From Ctena decussata (lineage: Eukaryota > Mollusca > Bivalvia > Lucinida > Lucinidae): a stretch of 64,000 nt of DNA. The stretch covers positions 107,053,842 to 107,117,841 of the forward strand of contig OZ022500.1 in NCBI GenBank assembly GCA_963989385.1, given 5' to 3'. A model generated the notes under the pieces. That model saw nothing but the letters and a program-made list of their open reading frames with translations, was not told the DNA's origin and made no database searches. Shown piece after piece: positions 22,013-37,000 of the stretch (position 1 is its first letter; each line of letters begins with the position of its first letter). The position numbers and the translations under genes were made by a program.

Positions 22013-25000
22013 CTGCAAAGAAAACAAAAGAACAGTTAATATATCCAAAAAGTAACAAAACCTGTTGCACGAAAGTACAGCCTGCCTGAATCTGTGCACC
22101 CTCACTATATTTAAGTTTACTACAGAACTTTAAAATTTGTAAATATTGATGCTGCAATACAGCAATAGCTCTTTCTGTATGTTTGTAATGGGGAGCAAAG
22201 GATTCTACCACCCTTCAACTGTTCCCCCTTTCTTCATCTATACAGTTACAGCCATGTTTCATGTACTGCATTTGAAGATACTGTATAGTTTATTACCTGA
22301 AGCCACAATGTTATTTATGGCAATGAAAAACCAGTATTAGAGTAATTTTGCAACCCTTTTTTTCTTCTTGCGACAGTAACTCTAGTAATGCAGGGTCTTA
22401 ATTCTGGGGGTTGTGGCAGCATAGAAAGGAATATGACCTGTCATACCATAATGACCCTAAATTAAAGGCCTTAAACAAACTGTGTGGACCCAAATCAAAC
22501 TGCTCCTACAGGAACAGTCTGCCGGGGTCTGCACTGTTTGGGATTCCACCATCAATTCTCGACACAACCCTGGCTAAATTAAGGTGAATGGGAACACCTT
22601 CAAGGGAAGCAACTCTGCCATTTTCATTTTTGCCTCCTTTTTCAATGGGAATCAACTCTTAAAATATTTTCTCCTTGAAGAGCCAATTCTCTCCTTGAAA
22701 AGTAGCCCCTTTTGAAAGGGACAGTCTTCTAGTTAAGCAAATAGGAAGTCACACAAGTTCTTTCCCTTTCTAAAAATGGCAGAAAAACATGCAGGTGTAC
22801 CCTTTCATCATTTAAAACTTAGAACAACCACAGTAAATGGTTAAGTGTCCCAATTTTTAGGCTAATTGTTTTATGTTATAGCTTTTTCTCTGCCTTATTC
22901 TAATGTGCTTAAGTATTAGGACACCTAAAACCATCGTCCCATTATTTACGCCCATTAGGGTATTCTATCTGTAGGTTTTACCTTCTATTTAGCTGGAACA
23001 GTTTATTTTTGGCCCACAGCTTAACGGCAGCTACCAATGGCATATGTTTTTTGAAATGTTGTTTTTTCTTCTCAGCTCGGTGATCTTTGTATCTCTGAGT
23101 GTTAGGACCCTCGTCAACTTCTTTCTTGATTTCTAAGGCTTCCTGATCTGTGAAAATGTAATTTACTGAATTAATCTGACATTTCATAGCAGATATTCAT
23201 TTCGTATCAAATGAACATACACATGTATAAACAATTCTATCAATATCATCATAGCTTCTCCACTGAGCAAATAGAGTTGCTAACATCACTGTATGTAAAT
23301 TGATGCCTCAATGATGTAAAATGTAAAGCTTTTACTTCTGTTGACATCATCCTCAAAATAGCCTTCAGAAAATGTCGCAATAACCTTGCATTTTCATTCT
23401 GTATAATGGTAAAATCCTAATAATTGTTCTTTATTGTTAAGTTATTGATGATTAACACGTTGTCTGACAGATGAAAATATTCAGTTCTATTTCGCAATCC
23501 TGAATCGATAGTTTGTGATCTGCTCTCCTTCCTTATCTGCTGATGAATGATAAGCAGTTAAAATGAGGGGCCACAATGAGCTTTACTGGGACTTAACAAA
23601 ACTATTAGCAAAATACTTTGCCTATTCTGAGCTAGACCTCCATCATGGGAAAACTAAAATGAGCCATATCATGCAGTTCCAACAATGTGGTATTTGTGAC
23701 AAGCAAAGGCTCTGATCAGACTGCACTTGGATGCAGTCTGATCAGAGCCTTCTCTGGTCACATCAGCCATCTATGGAATTGGCCCTAACCATACAGCCAA
23801 CAGTGAGGCCTTGATAGACACAGTGTAAATGATGAGGATAATCTCAGTATCACATGACAAAACTGTCACATTGATGGAAGTCACATGATGTGGCTCAAAT
23901 ACTATCACAGAGTCTGTAAAACCTTCACTAACCTGTTCCCGAGAAAGTACCATTCATTACACTATCATAGAGGCCAAGGATATATTTGATGTCCACTTCT
24001 GTAGTGTTCACAAAAATGTACATGTAGCAGGACGGTGTTTCTGATATTGTATGTATATTATGAAACTCATTCACCGGCAGCTGAAGAGAATAAAGAAGAT
24101 ACCTTACAAGCTGTGCAGTGCTCCAGATAAGAAGGGTAACAGGGATACAGTCTAACCTGTCTTAAGCAAGCAGCCAAGGGATAAGGCAAAATCGCTTGCT
24201 TAAGACAATTGCTTGCTTAATACAGGTTCGAGTTACTCCGAAAAAAAGAACTGTTTCGTCCCGACCAAGGGTACTCATCAGGTACTCAACAAGTTTATGA
24301 CCTGAACACTCTCTTCTAAAGTCAAAACTTTCCTTTTCTTACTGGTACTGGCCATGATGAGAAACTTACAATCAGAAACTTATGGTATTTAAGACACTAA
24401 TGAAATGGACACTGATTGATTGTTAATACAAAATGAAGGCTGATCCTTTTGAAAAGCTTCCACTTGTTTAAAAATGCCAAACAGAATCTAAGTTTAGATT
24501 CAGCCCCCGCCTCCCTCACCCATTAAACAGAAAAACATTTTTATTGTTTTGGTTCAGGATTTCTGTACCGTCAAACAAAACAAATTGCCTTTGATGACTG
24601 CGCTGAATTAATGAGCTTTCTCACCTCGCCAGCTACGATCAGCTTCGATGGCCAAAGTGATTGTGTGATTGCGTTGTTCTAAATATTTTCTAAAGCAGGT
24701 TTTTCGCACCTGACATCATTAATTATCCATTTAGTGAGGTGCGAACTTATGTGTACAGTTCAAACAAATGCCGTCGATAGTTAATTCATCTTTGATCTGA
24801 CCGAATTCAATGAGCAGTTTCGGTTTGTCAATTCGAGTAACCTGAGTAACTAGAGTTACTGACCGAACAGCAAGAGTAACCGCGATACGCATGCTCAGTA
24901 TCGCGCACATATTCGTATTTACTCGACTACCGTAACCCCCACCTTACCTCGGGTAGCCTGGATTAAAGATGGCGGAAAGTGAACTTCCGCTGTAAAAGAA

Positions 25001-28000
25001 TCCAATTCATTGGTTTTGCCTTCATAATGACACATTGTCACTCCAATTATTTGCCCTTTTTCTGTTTAATGATAGTGAGCATGGGATAAGAATGTTCATC
25101 GTACTGATGATTATATTAATATTCTGCTTGTACTTTTCATATTCAGCAGGGTTTACAGCGGAGTCAGTAACAACTTCAGAATAGTAATTTGAACGAATTT
25201 CCCATTATCATGATTATAATTTAAAAATTCTTGTGAATATAAAACACATGAGTTTTAAAAGAAAATTGCGAGAATAGGACTCTGGACTTAAAGGTAAAAA
25301 CAATCAATGGTCGTCGCCATTTTGTTCTTTACTCGAAGTGTTCGGCACTACAGTACTCGAGTACCTTTGTACGCATGCGCCAAATTTCAACCCCAGTAAC
25401 ACGAGTTGGCAACTCGAAAATGCTCAATGGGTTTTCCAAGATTCTACTGCTTACCGGTGTAATTGTATAGCTTTATTGCTACCGCATCAAAATATCGAGA
25501 ACCAGTTAAAGTGCGTTCGATTTGCTGTAAAAAGCGATATGGGTCACACTAAACACCGAAATTGGTGGAGAAATTGGTGGAGATACGTGTCCGGCGCTCT
25601 GAATCAGTATACCAGCGTAAAGTAGTCGTTAGAATCGATACGGCCAAAAAAAAACATGGCCGCTAAGGCAGGTTTTCGAGCGATTCCGGATAAAATTTTG
25701 CGGCCGGTGGTCGCGTAAAACAGGTGCTTGCTGATTACAGGTTCATTTACATGGAAAATCGTTTGGGGGGAATGCCAACTGGCCGTTTACGGCAGGTGCA
25801 CGCTTAATACAGGTGGCCGTAAGTACAGGTTAGACTGTAATTTATCGATAATTTTCCTTATTTTTCCATTAAAACATGCATTGTGACCCCTCATTACAAC
25901 CGTAATGAGGGGTCACAATGTATGTTTTCAATGAGAAATAAGAAAAATTATCTCTGAATTATCCCTGTTACCCTTCTTATCTGGAGCACTGGCTGTGTCA
26001 TGAAGAATCAGTGTTACCCATTTATGCATAGTGGAATCTTCGATCTTTATAAATTGGATGATTCCATTCAGCATTTTAGGAATGTCTGAATTTTTTTATT
26101 GTATTTTGTAGAAATAACTGTACATTTTTATGCAAGAAGTGTATGCCCTGATCAGAACCTATATTCTGGAGCATCTGATTTAGGTCTGCACTGGTTGTCC
26201 ATGTCCTTTCCATGAGATGCTAGGCATTAGTGGGTTAAGGTGTATGAATACCGTATTTCTTCGGCTATAAGACGGGGATTTTTCCCGCCGAAATGACCCC
26301 CAAAATTTGCCCCCGTCTTATAACCGAGGCTTTGGACACCCTAGCTATTTTCAAGAAAGTCCCTGAGCAGCTGGTCACGGTCCATGTTTGTAAATATATA
26401 AGGCGCTCCCATTTAGTTATGTCCAGGTGCATCGCAAAACCCAATAAACAATACCTCTAGTACCGATCACATGAAATGATACCGTATGCAAACACTGATT
26501 GCATCTAGCAAAACCGAATTTCTCTACTGTGTGCCCTCATTAAACTCCTTTTGGATTCCAAATCCGCAAACAATGTGTAACATTATCATCTTTATTTTTT
26601 TCCTAAACATTCATATAGGTATTTTTCTGCAACCTAGATGTAAAAACGTAAGGCACTTTTACTCTTTACCTGTCGGTATTAATATCCTGACTTGACCCGA
26701 GTGACCTGTCAAAACTGAGTCGGTTATGTAATTATTTTGAGAGCAGTATTGATCGAGCTGTAGTGTGATCAAAGAAGCCGCAAAAAGTGAGCCGGTCAAT
26801 GACCTTTAGGTGACACAATGTTTGTTGAACTACTGGTGTTGGATTTGGATATTGACTGTATTTATGCTAAATATTTGGCTAGTGAACAAAAACAAAATCT
26901 GTTTAATATGGATTCTTCCATCTTCAAACTGGGATACAGGAATATGTTTTCTCCACTTGTGTACATGCAAAGCTAAATTTAACTTATGGAAATACGACCT
27001 TTGCTCATACTGGATAAAACAATGAGGTAATTAATCCAAGATATTTATGCACATTACGGTAACTGCATAGCGACCACTTTAAATATATGTAGACATCGGT
27101 GACCGGTGATGACCTTTGGGGAATTTAGTAGTAAATCTAGCATCTCAGCAGAATGAAGTAACGGGGCGCCGATCATCCGCCCATGTTGGGGAATTGGCAG
27201 AAAATAGGCCCGTCTTATAGGCAAGGCTAAGCTAAATACTTGCCCAGACAGTCCAAAAAACACCCCCCGTCTTATAAACGACTCGCCCTATAGCCGAAGA
27301 AATACGGTAAATCTTGTTTTTTTTCTGCCATTTTTACAAAGGGAAACAACTTTTGTGACTTCCTGTTTGTTTCCCTGTATGACAAAGCCCTTAAAAAAAA
27401 GGTGTACGCTTAAAAGACAGAACTTGCTCCTACAGGAGAAAATTCTTTTGTTTAACAGCTGACCCTCATTTTGAAAGGAGGCAAAAACAAAAATGGCAAA
27501 TCTGCTTCCTCTGACCTTTATACATATAGCAAGCTAGTTCCCAATATATCATGCGACTCCAATACAGTTACATGTACATTTCAATTCATTTAGAGTCATT
27601 TTGAAAAGTGAGTTCTGCTTAATCCCATGCTAGATAGCGTAGTCAGCATTACACATTTCATTACTGTCATGAACAGACTCAATTGTACAGAGTTTGCTAG
27701 TTTTTAGTATATTCCTTGCTTCCAAAGGATCTAACAAACTTTCCAAGTAAGCAATATTTCAGTCATATCAAGATATTGCCTCCAAATTTGCAGGCCTTTT
27801 ACCCAACCGGAGATAAATGACACTCAGATCCTGCCACAGCTACTAACAGCTCCATCACAACATCACCAGACAGTCCATCTATATTGTGAGCCACAACAGG
27901 GTATCCCCTATGAGAAGGGAGCTGAATACTTGTCAGTGTGACTTCTCCTTCAAAGGTAGGTATTTTGAAATTCTACTAACCTGTAGTTGATCTCCCTCTT

Positions 28001-31000
28001 GTAGTGTGATATTTTTTCCTCTGTCTACTAGTTCCACCATTACTTCACCTTTCAGCAGAGTAACACTTGTGTTACCTAGGTCCTCATGTAGAAAGTTCTC
28101 CAAGTACATACCTACAATAGACCTTTTGATAAGGTGGGGTTATGATCATAACTGAGATTATTTCTGCTACTTCTTATCAAAACATACATCAATAGAATTA
28201 CCTTCTTTTTTTCTATATAGATCTACACCATCGCAGGTCTTAAAAATCCTTAAGTGAAATAAATTTGAAAACCCAATTGCTTTTAACACACACAGACTCT
28301 TGCTAAATTGGGTCAGATATAATTAGATTCTTTCAAAACTGTCTCGCAACGATTCTGTATTTTAAACTCATGAGATAGTACATTGTATATCAAATGAATC
28401 AAGCCTGTAATAGTCTATGTAGATGCTATTTAGTTTAATTTCATGCAAGCACTGGGTGTATAGTATGCTGCAACTCCTTTATTACACTATTCTCATGTCA
28501 ACAATAGCACAGCATGTGCTATATAATGTGGCATTATATGGATAACTAAATTACCGAAGAATACAAGGCAAATGAGCATTAAATGCTCACTGCCTCGTTT
28601 ATATACAATTGAACCCGAGATATGATGGTTGGTTGGTTGATTTGATGCTTAACGTCCTCGGTAAACATCTAAGGTCATGTCAGGACGGTCAGTTAACCTA
28701 ACCACACTATTCCTGGGCAGGCTTAGACCTCCTAAGCGGTTAACCAGTACTAAGTGCACATACTTTCGCCAGTAACTGACAACTGCCCTTCTTGAATCAG
28801 CGGAAGGAGAAACGAAAGTATGTGGCCAGACTGGGATTCGAACCCAGGACCTCTGACTTATGAGTCAGGTGCCTACCGATTGCACTACCCGGCCCGGCCC
28901 CGAGATATGAAAGTGTTATATCCAAAGCAGCAAAATCTTAGTCCAGATATTAATTGAGCCACATCATGTGACTTCCAACAATGTGGCAGCTTTGTCAAGT
29001 GATATTCAGATCATCTTTATCGTTTACACTAGGTCTATAGAGCCCTCACTGTTGGCTGTATGTTTTGGGCCAGTTCCATAGATGGCTGGTGTAACAAGTA
29101 AACGCTCTGCTCAGACTGCACTCAAGTGCAGTCTGATCAGAGCCTTTGCTTGTCACCAGTTCCACATTGTTGAAGTTATAAGATGTGGTCAATATATTTT
29201 CTGGTCAACTGAGATCATCAGGATTATTACAAATCAGTTTGAAAATAGAGTTCCGCTGAAGCATGTATTAGGGGGAGTACGCGGTGCAGTCTGATCAGAG
29301 TGCAGTCTGATCAGAGCCTCTGCTTGTAACCAATGTCACATTGTTTGAAATCACCTGAAGTGGCCCATATATTTTCTGGTCATTTGACACCATCAGGAAT
29401 ATTCCAAATCAATTTGAAAATGGAGTTCTACTGAAGCTGTGTATGGGGGAGTAGGCAGTGTTTTAACATTACATAAACACAATTTCACAAAAACAGACAG
29501 AGTCTGCTATATTTGTTCTCTGATGTATTCCTTCTTTCCAGAGGATCATCCTTTAGAATTTATTCGTTTCTCTGATTCGCTCTTTGCTTCCAGAGGATCT
29601 TCTTTTTGAATTTATCATGCATCTGCTACAAAATACACCTGATGACAGGGGTATGATAACATGATGTGATACCATGTCACTGTACCACTGCGCTTGCGCG
29701 AATGTTATCAGGCGATGTCTTTAGGAGCGATCTCTGAAGATGATTGGCTACATACTGAGTTGGTCGTGATAACAACGTTCGATTGGTTAAATGACGTCAC
29801 CAACTAACGTCATAAGGCATTCGCAACTTCAGCAAGTTCAAACAAAACTGCAATTGCTTTTCATTTGTTTGACTCTCTTTACGCCGTAAACTATTTTAAT
29901 GGTGCATGATAAATAGAAAACCACGTAAGTGTCTTTTGATATCAAGTTTATCAGGTTCGACTAGAAACACGTCGGACTGGCTCGGCAAGCCTCGCCATTC
30001 CTACGCTGTTTCTGGTCTTGCCTGATAAACTTGATATCAAAAGACACTAACATGGTTTTCTCTATTTATCATATACATGTAATGAGAAGTGCTGTAATGA
30101 AGTCTACAGTACCTGGAAAGTCAGCAACAAATACCACATCTGTGTCATTTACATTCTCATGTATAGATTTCTGTATCTCCGCTAGTTTACTCCGCCAGTC
30201 AGACAGGTCTACAAGCAGCGGCAAGGTCCAAGACGGGTTAGAAAATGGGCTCCAGTCTGCTTCTAATATGTTTACTCTAGGGTCATATGTCCTGAAAGAT
30301 GAGAAATGAAAATAATATGGCAGAAAAACATTTGATCTACAAACATTTTGTTGATTTCAAATACAGTTCATGCTGTACAGATTATCCTCAAACACTTTTG
30401 ATTATGACAATTTATGAAGATTATATACTGTTAGTCATGTTATTTCTGCCACCCTAATATCAAAATCTAACAAGCAAATTCGGTGAATTTATATCCCCCG
30501 CCGATGTGGCCCTGATTTGTTTATTGGTGATTTTAAGTTTCATGAAATTTTGTTCACTTGTTAGTTAGTTAAGGCTGATTTTCTGGATTGCACACAAAAT
30601 TAAGGGCAATAACTCTGGGATAAGTAAGGCATAAGCTGAAGCAGTTCTTCTTAAACACTTGCCTCAGCATCACTGCACTATGATGATACATTTTCAATTC
30701 AGTTACAAGAAATTTTTTTCATCGGTACCTTACTAATGGCTAATTTGTGGATTTTAAATCAATTCAAGGGCATTAAATCATGCACTACTGAAGCAATTAT
30801 GACAAGACTAAATGTGCACTGCTGTGTCATGACAATACATAATTATTATACGTTTCATGAAATTCAATTCATTGGTTACTTAGTTATGACTCAATTTGTA
30901 ATTTTAAACGAATTCAAGGGCAATAACACATTGCTTACTGAAGAAATTCTGACAAAAAGTAAGATGGACCAATGTGTGATGGTGATACATATTTAATATA

Positions 31001-34000
31001 AGTTTCATAGAATTCAGTTCATTGATAACTTAGTTATGGCTGAAATTGGCAATTTCACACTGATTCAAGGGCAATAACTCATGCACTAGTGATGCCATTC
31101 TGATAAAACTTTAGGTGCATATCCACGTTATGGTGATACATATTCAGTTTAAATTTCATGAAGTTTTGGTAATTGTTTACTTAGTTATGGCTCATTTCAT
31201 TGATTTTAAGTCAATTTAAGGGCGATCACTCATGCATTACTGAAGCCAGTCTAACGAAACTTCATTTGCATCAGCACGTTATAGTGATATAATATTATAT
31301 TTGTTTTAAGTTTCATGAAATTCCGTCCAGTGGTTACTTAGTTAAGGCTCATTTCATTGATTTTAAGTCAATTAAAGGGGGATTACTCATGCATTACTGA
31401 AGGCAGTCTGACGAAACTTCATGTGCATCAGCGCTTTATAGTGATATATACTTATTTTAAGTTTCATGATATTCTGTCCAGTGGTTACTTAGCTACGGCT
31501 CATATCACTGATTTTAAGTAAATTAAAGGGGGATAACTCATGCATTACTATAGCCAGTCTGACGAAACTTCATGTGCCGCAGTGCTTTATTGTGATATAT
31601 TTTTATTTAAAGTTTCATGATATTCCGTCCAGTGGTTACTTAGTTATGGCTCATTTCACTGATTTTAAGTAAATTAAAGGGGGATAACTCATGCATTACT
31701 GAAGCCAGTCTGATGAAACTTCATGTGCCGCAGCGCGTTATAGTGATATATATTTATTTTAAGTTTCATGAAATTCTGTCCAGTGGTTACTTAGTTATGG
31801 CTCCGGACGGACGGACGGAAGGATGGAAGGAAGGACGGACAGACGGACATACAGACGGATGGACACGGAGAAAACTGTATCCCTCCCCCTTCGGCGGGGG
31901 ATAATAAGTTAACCCTTAAAGAGCAAAAAGAGGAGAGGACAAAATTTATGTCTGCAATATTTCAAAAAATGTTTTTCCATTCTATATCATATTGAGAATT
32001 CACAGAATGAAGGGCGAGCAGAGACCGCCCATTATGAGAGGCTTCATCTGGGTCTACCCTGGGTGCAAATTCAACTATTTTCATTTCTGGTGTTTTAAGT
32101 GTTTAAATGAGCATTATCATGAGAAGTCCAGCCTTAACTGTACCTACTCAGACAAGCCATCTGTTAAGGGTATGCACGGTTCATTTTTTAAGAAATCAGC
32201 AAGTAAGCAATCTGTTAGATTTTCTCATAATGAATTTTATATGTACTTTTGAGACGTCCTTATAACAAAAATTTGCATACACTGTACTGTAGTCATCCCC
32301 CTATTATTTTTATGTACAGACAAGCCTACCCAAATGATCACTTGAATTGTGCAAGAACCTGCCTTAAACAAGGCATCGCTGGCGATACAAATCCCCTCCC
32401 ACAAGACTAGTTGCTCGAGATATTGTCATACCCTACATTTGTGTGAAGTTATTTTAAAATCCATGGAGAAATGTAGGCACTGGAGCGATGACAAAGTTTT
32501 TCTAAAAATAGCTACAGTGACCTTGACTTTGAACGCAGCACCCTCAAAGTCGAACTTGCTCGAGATATTGTCATGCCCTACATTTGTGTGAAGTTATTTC
32601 AAAATCTATTGAGAAATGTAGGCGCTAGAGCGCTGACAAAGTTTTTCTAACCAGAGGGCCAATGGCCCTATATCGCTCACCTGAGCACTGAGGTTATGTT
32701 GGAAAAACAGCAACAAAACCACATGCCCAACAGCAATAAAAAAAAAAATGAAAATCTTGCCTTTCGGTTGCCATAACAACCAATCAAAATCAGGGATTTA
32801 GGCAAAATTCATATGGCTGGTAGAAGACTATACTCCAGAAACATTTCTGTAAAGCTTTATCAAAATATCTGCAGTAACACAGAAACAAATGCAATATTTC
32901 CAATTTCCCCATTGTAAGTCTGTGGAAACTCTAAGTTGCCATAGCAACAAATTCACATCAGCAACGGTAAAATAAAACATAATTTAGAGAGAGGCTAATG
33001 TAATTGACATGTATGCAAAGTATCACCTTCATCCCTTTTATGGCTTCTGAGGAAAAGATTTTGTAATATTTTCAAAAATTTACCCTTTATTTTGCCATGG
33101 CGACCAATCAAATTCAGCAAAATTCATATGAATCATAGAAGACTACCCAAGGAACATTTTTATTGAAAAAAATTCTAAATAACTGGTGTGAGACAGCAAA
33201 AGTTGCCAATTTTCACTTTCCCCATTATAAGTAAATGGAAACTATAAGTTGCCATAGCAACCAGAGTTCTTATGGGATTGAAAGAAAAAAACATAATTTA
33301 TGTAGAGGCTAATGTCATTTACATGTATGCAAAGTATCAGCTTCATTCCTCTTATGCCTTCTGAGGACAAGATTTTTGAATATTTTTGTCTAAAATTTAC
33401 CCTATATTTTGCCATTGCAACCAATCAAATTCAGCGATTTGGTCAAAATTCAAATGAATCGTAGAAGACTACTCAAGAAACATTTCTGTGGAAAAAAAAT
33501 CCAAATAACTGCAGTGAGATAGCAAAAATTGCCAATTTCCATTTTCCCCATTATAAAGCAATGGAAATTATAAGTTGCCATAGCAACCAAACTGCTGGAG
33601 CAATTGCCATGAAAAACAGTAATTCTATAGAGGTTAGTACTAAGATCATTTCTGTAAAGTTTGAACTTTATTGGCCACAGAGTTTCTGCGGAGATGATTT
33701 TTTAATATTTTTCTATTTTTAACTATTCGGTTGCTATGGCAACCAGTCAAATTGACCATTTTGCCGTAATTTAATATGGCTGGTTCGGGACTACACATGG
33801 GAAATTTCAATAAAAAGTTCTGTCAAAATATCTGCAGTGACATAGCAATAAATGCAAATTTTCCATTTTGCCATTGTAAGTCAATGGCAACTTTAAGTTC
33901 CCATAGCAACCAAACTGCTAAAGCAATTGCCAAGAAAAACAGTACTTTTATAGAGGCTAGTACCAAGATCCTTTCTGTGAAGTTTGAGCTTTATTGCTTG

Positions 34001-37000
34001 CATAGTTTCTGAGGAGATGATTTTTGAATATTTTTTCTATTTTTAACCATTCGGTTGCCATGGCAACCAGCCAAATTGTGCAATTTACATAAATTTCATG
34101 TGGTTGATAGAGGACTACTTAAGGAACATTTCTATAAAAGTTTTGTCAAAATATCTGCAGTGACATAGCAATAAATGCAAATTTTCAATTTTTCCCATAC
34201 AAGTCAATGGCAACTTTAAGTTGCCATAGCAACCAAAGTTCCAAAGCAATTTGGATAAAAAACAGTATTATTGGTTCCCCCTGCCTATAGATGCTACACA
34301 TGAAATTTGGTAACAATGGGCCTTGTAGTTTCAGAGGAGATGTCGTTTGAAAATGTTGACGGACGGACGACGGACGACGTACGACGGACGACTGACGACG
34401 GATGCCTGCCTATACTATAAGCTCACCTGTAAGCCTTCGGCTCAGGTGAGCTAAAAATAGCCACAGTGACCTTGACCTTGGGCGCAGCACCCTCAAAGTC
34501 GAACTTGCTCGAGATATTGTCATGCCCTATATTTGTGTGAAGTTATTTCAAAATCTATTGAGAAATGTAGGCGCTAGAGTGCTGACAAAGTTTTTCTAAA
34601 AATAGCCACAGTGATCTTGACCTTGGGCGCAGCACCCTCAAAATAGAACTTGCTCGAGATTTTGTCATGCCCTACATTTGTGTGAAGTTATTTCAAAATC
34701 CATTGAGAAATGTAGGCGCTAGAGCGCTGACACAGTTTTTCTAAAAATAGCCACTGTGACCCTGACCTCGGGCGCAGCACTCTGAAAGTTGAACTTGCTC
34801 GAGATATTGTCATACCCTACATTTGTGTGAAGTTATCTTAAAATCCATTGAGAAATGTAGGCGCTAGAGCGCTGACAAAGTTTTTCTAAAAATAGCCACA
34901 GTGACCTTGACCTTAGGCGCAGCACCTGAAAGTCGAACTCGCTTGAGATATTGTCATGCCCTACATTTGTGTGAAGTTATTTCAAAATCCATTAAGAAAT
35001 GTAGGGGCTAGAGCGATGACAAAGTTTTTCTAAAAATAGCCACAGTGACCTTGACCTTGGGCACAGCACCCTGAAAGTTGAACTTGCTCGAGATATTGTC
35101 ATGCCCTACATTTGTGTGAAGTTATTTTAAAATCTATTGAGAAATGTAGGCACTAGAGTGATGATAAAGTTTTTTCTTAAAATAGCCACAGTGACCTTGA
35201 CCTTGGGCGCAGCTCCCTGAAAGTTGAACTTGCTTGAGATATTGTCATGCCCTACATTTGTGTGAAGTAATTTCAAAATCCATTGAGAAATGTAGGCGCT
35301 AGTGCGCTGACAAAGTTTTTCTAAAAATAGCCACAGTGACCTTGACCTTGGGCGCAGCACCCTCAAAGTCGAACTTGCTCGAGATATTGTCATGCCCTAC
35401 ATTTGTGTGAAGTTATTTTAAAATCCATTGAAAAATGTAGGCGCTTGAGCGAGACAAAGTTTTTCTAAAAATAGCCACAATGACCTTGACCTTGGGCGCA
35501 GCACCCTGAATGTCGAACTTGCTCGAGATATTGTCATGCCCTACATTCGTGTGAAGTTATTTCAAAATCCATTGAGAAATGTAGGCCCTAGAGCGCTGAC
35601 AAAGTTTTTCTAAAAATAGCCACAGTGACCTTGACCTTGGGCGCAGCACCCTGAAAGTCGAACTTGCTCGAGATATTGTCATGCCCTACACTTGTGTGAA
35701 GTTACTTTGAAATCCGTTGAGAAATGTAGGTGCTAGAGCGATGACAAAAGGTAAGTACGTACGTACGGGACAAAACCTATATCCCCTCACCACTTCGTGG
35801 TGTGAGGGGATAATAACTACTTTCAGAGCTCTAGATAAGAGGGAGTATTGGATGATAATTGAGGATAATTTTTTTTATTTCTCATCGAAACCGTATGTTG
35901 TGACCCCTCATCTGAACCGTCTCATCGAGACTGTTCAGATGAGTGGTCACAACATATGTTTTAATGCAGAATTAACAAAAATTATCCTTAATTATCACCA
36001 AATACTCCCTCTTATCTAGTGCTCTGTACTTTGAAACCCTCTCACTGACTTGTTCTATTACATGTTATTCAGTTATGCAACAACCAACTTCTAAGTTTTT
36101 CAATAAAATTTTGCATTCTATCAACTACAAATTCTGACTTTTGAAGAGATATTCACTGTAAATTTGTATGGCTATAACACCTTTCAGAGGTGCAGAGCAG
36201 TTAAATAGCTTTATCACATGACGTCGCATCTGAGAGTGTAATAAAGCCATGCATTAAAAATGATAATCCACTAGTGGATTAAATATGCAAATTACATTGT
36301 AGCGTTATGAGTTGACGTCCATAAAACGTCGTGTTGTCTAATGGCGTAATTGTGATGTTTTACTGCAAAATTTGCTAATAAAGTGTGATTTTAGTGTCAT
36401 ATGATAAATAGAATCTTGCATTCGTGCTCCTGTATTACTGAATTTATTAAAGTCGTTGGGAAAAACCGATAAGATGCTCGGCATAGCCTCGCATCTTATC
36501 TTTTTCCCCAACTCATTTAATAAATTCAATAATACATGAGAACTCATGTAAGATCCTCTATAACACAATATGCAGTTAAGGTGTATGGGTCCACTGCCAT
36601 GTTAATCTGCCAATTTCTCAAAAGGGGGCATTTTGTAAGAATTCTTATTTGCTTTCCTTAATGACAAAATTCTTACAATAAAAGCATGGTAAATGAATGC
36701 ATAATACTCCCCCACTTCAAACCTTTTATATCATTTTTTCAATCATGATTTCATACTTATATAGCTCCAGGACAGGGACTGATAACCTCCTTGTGATAAA
36801 ATTTTAATCATCACTGGAAGCTATTATTGCTTTGACCATTTGTTGTACATTTCATAAAAATCCCTTTGAGTTTCAGTTCTGATTTTATATAGATTTTTAC
36901 ATGATCTGATACATGTATATAGCCTATGTCAAGGGCAAACAATCCCTGGGGACAAAATTTTGACCATAACAGGAAGCTTATATTATTTTGATAATTTGCT

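Noticed and set aside
25338..25625. Transposase frame inside the pogo-like element
   Set aside because: 95 codons without a helix-turn-helix or DDE pattern that I can recognise.
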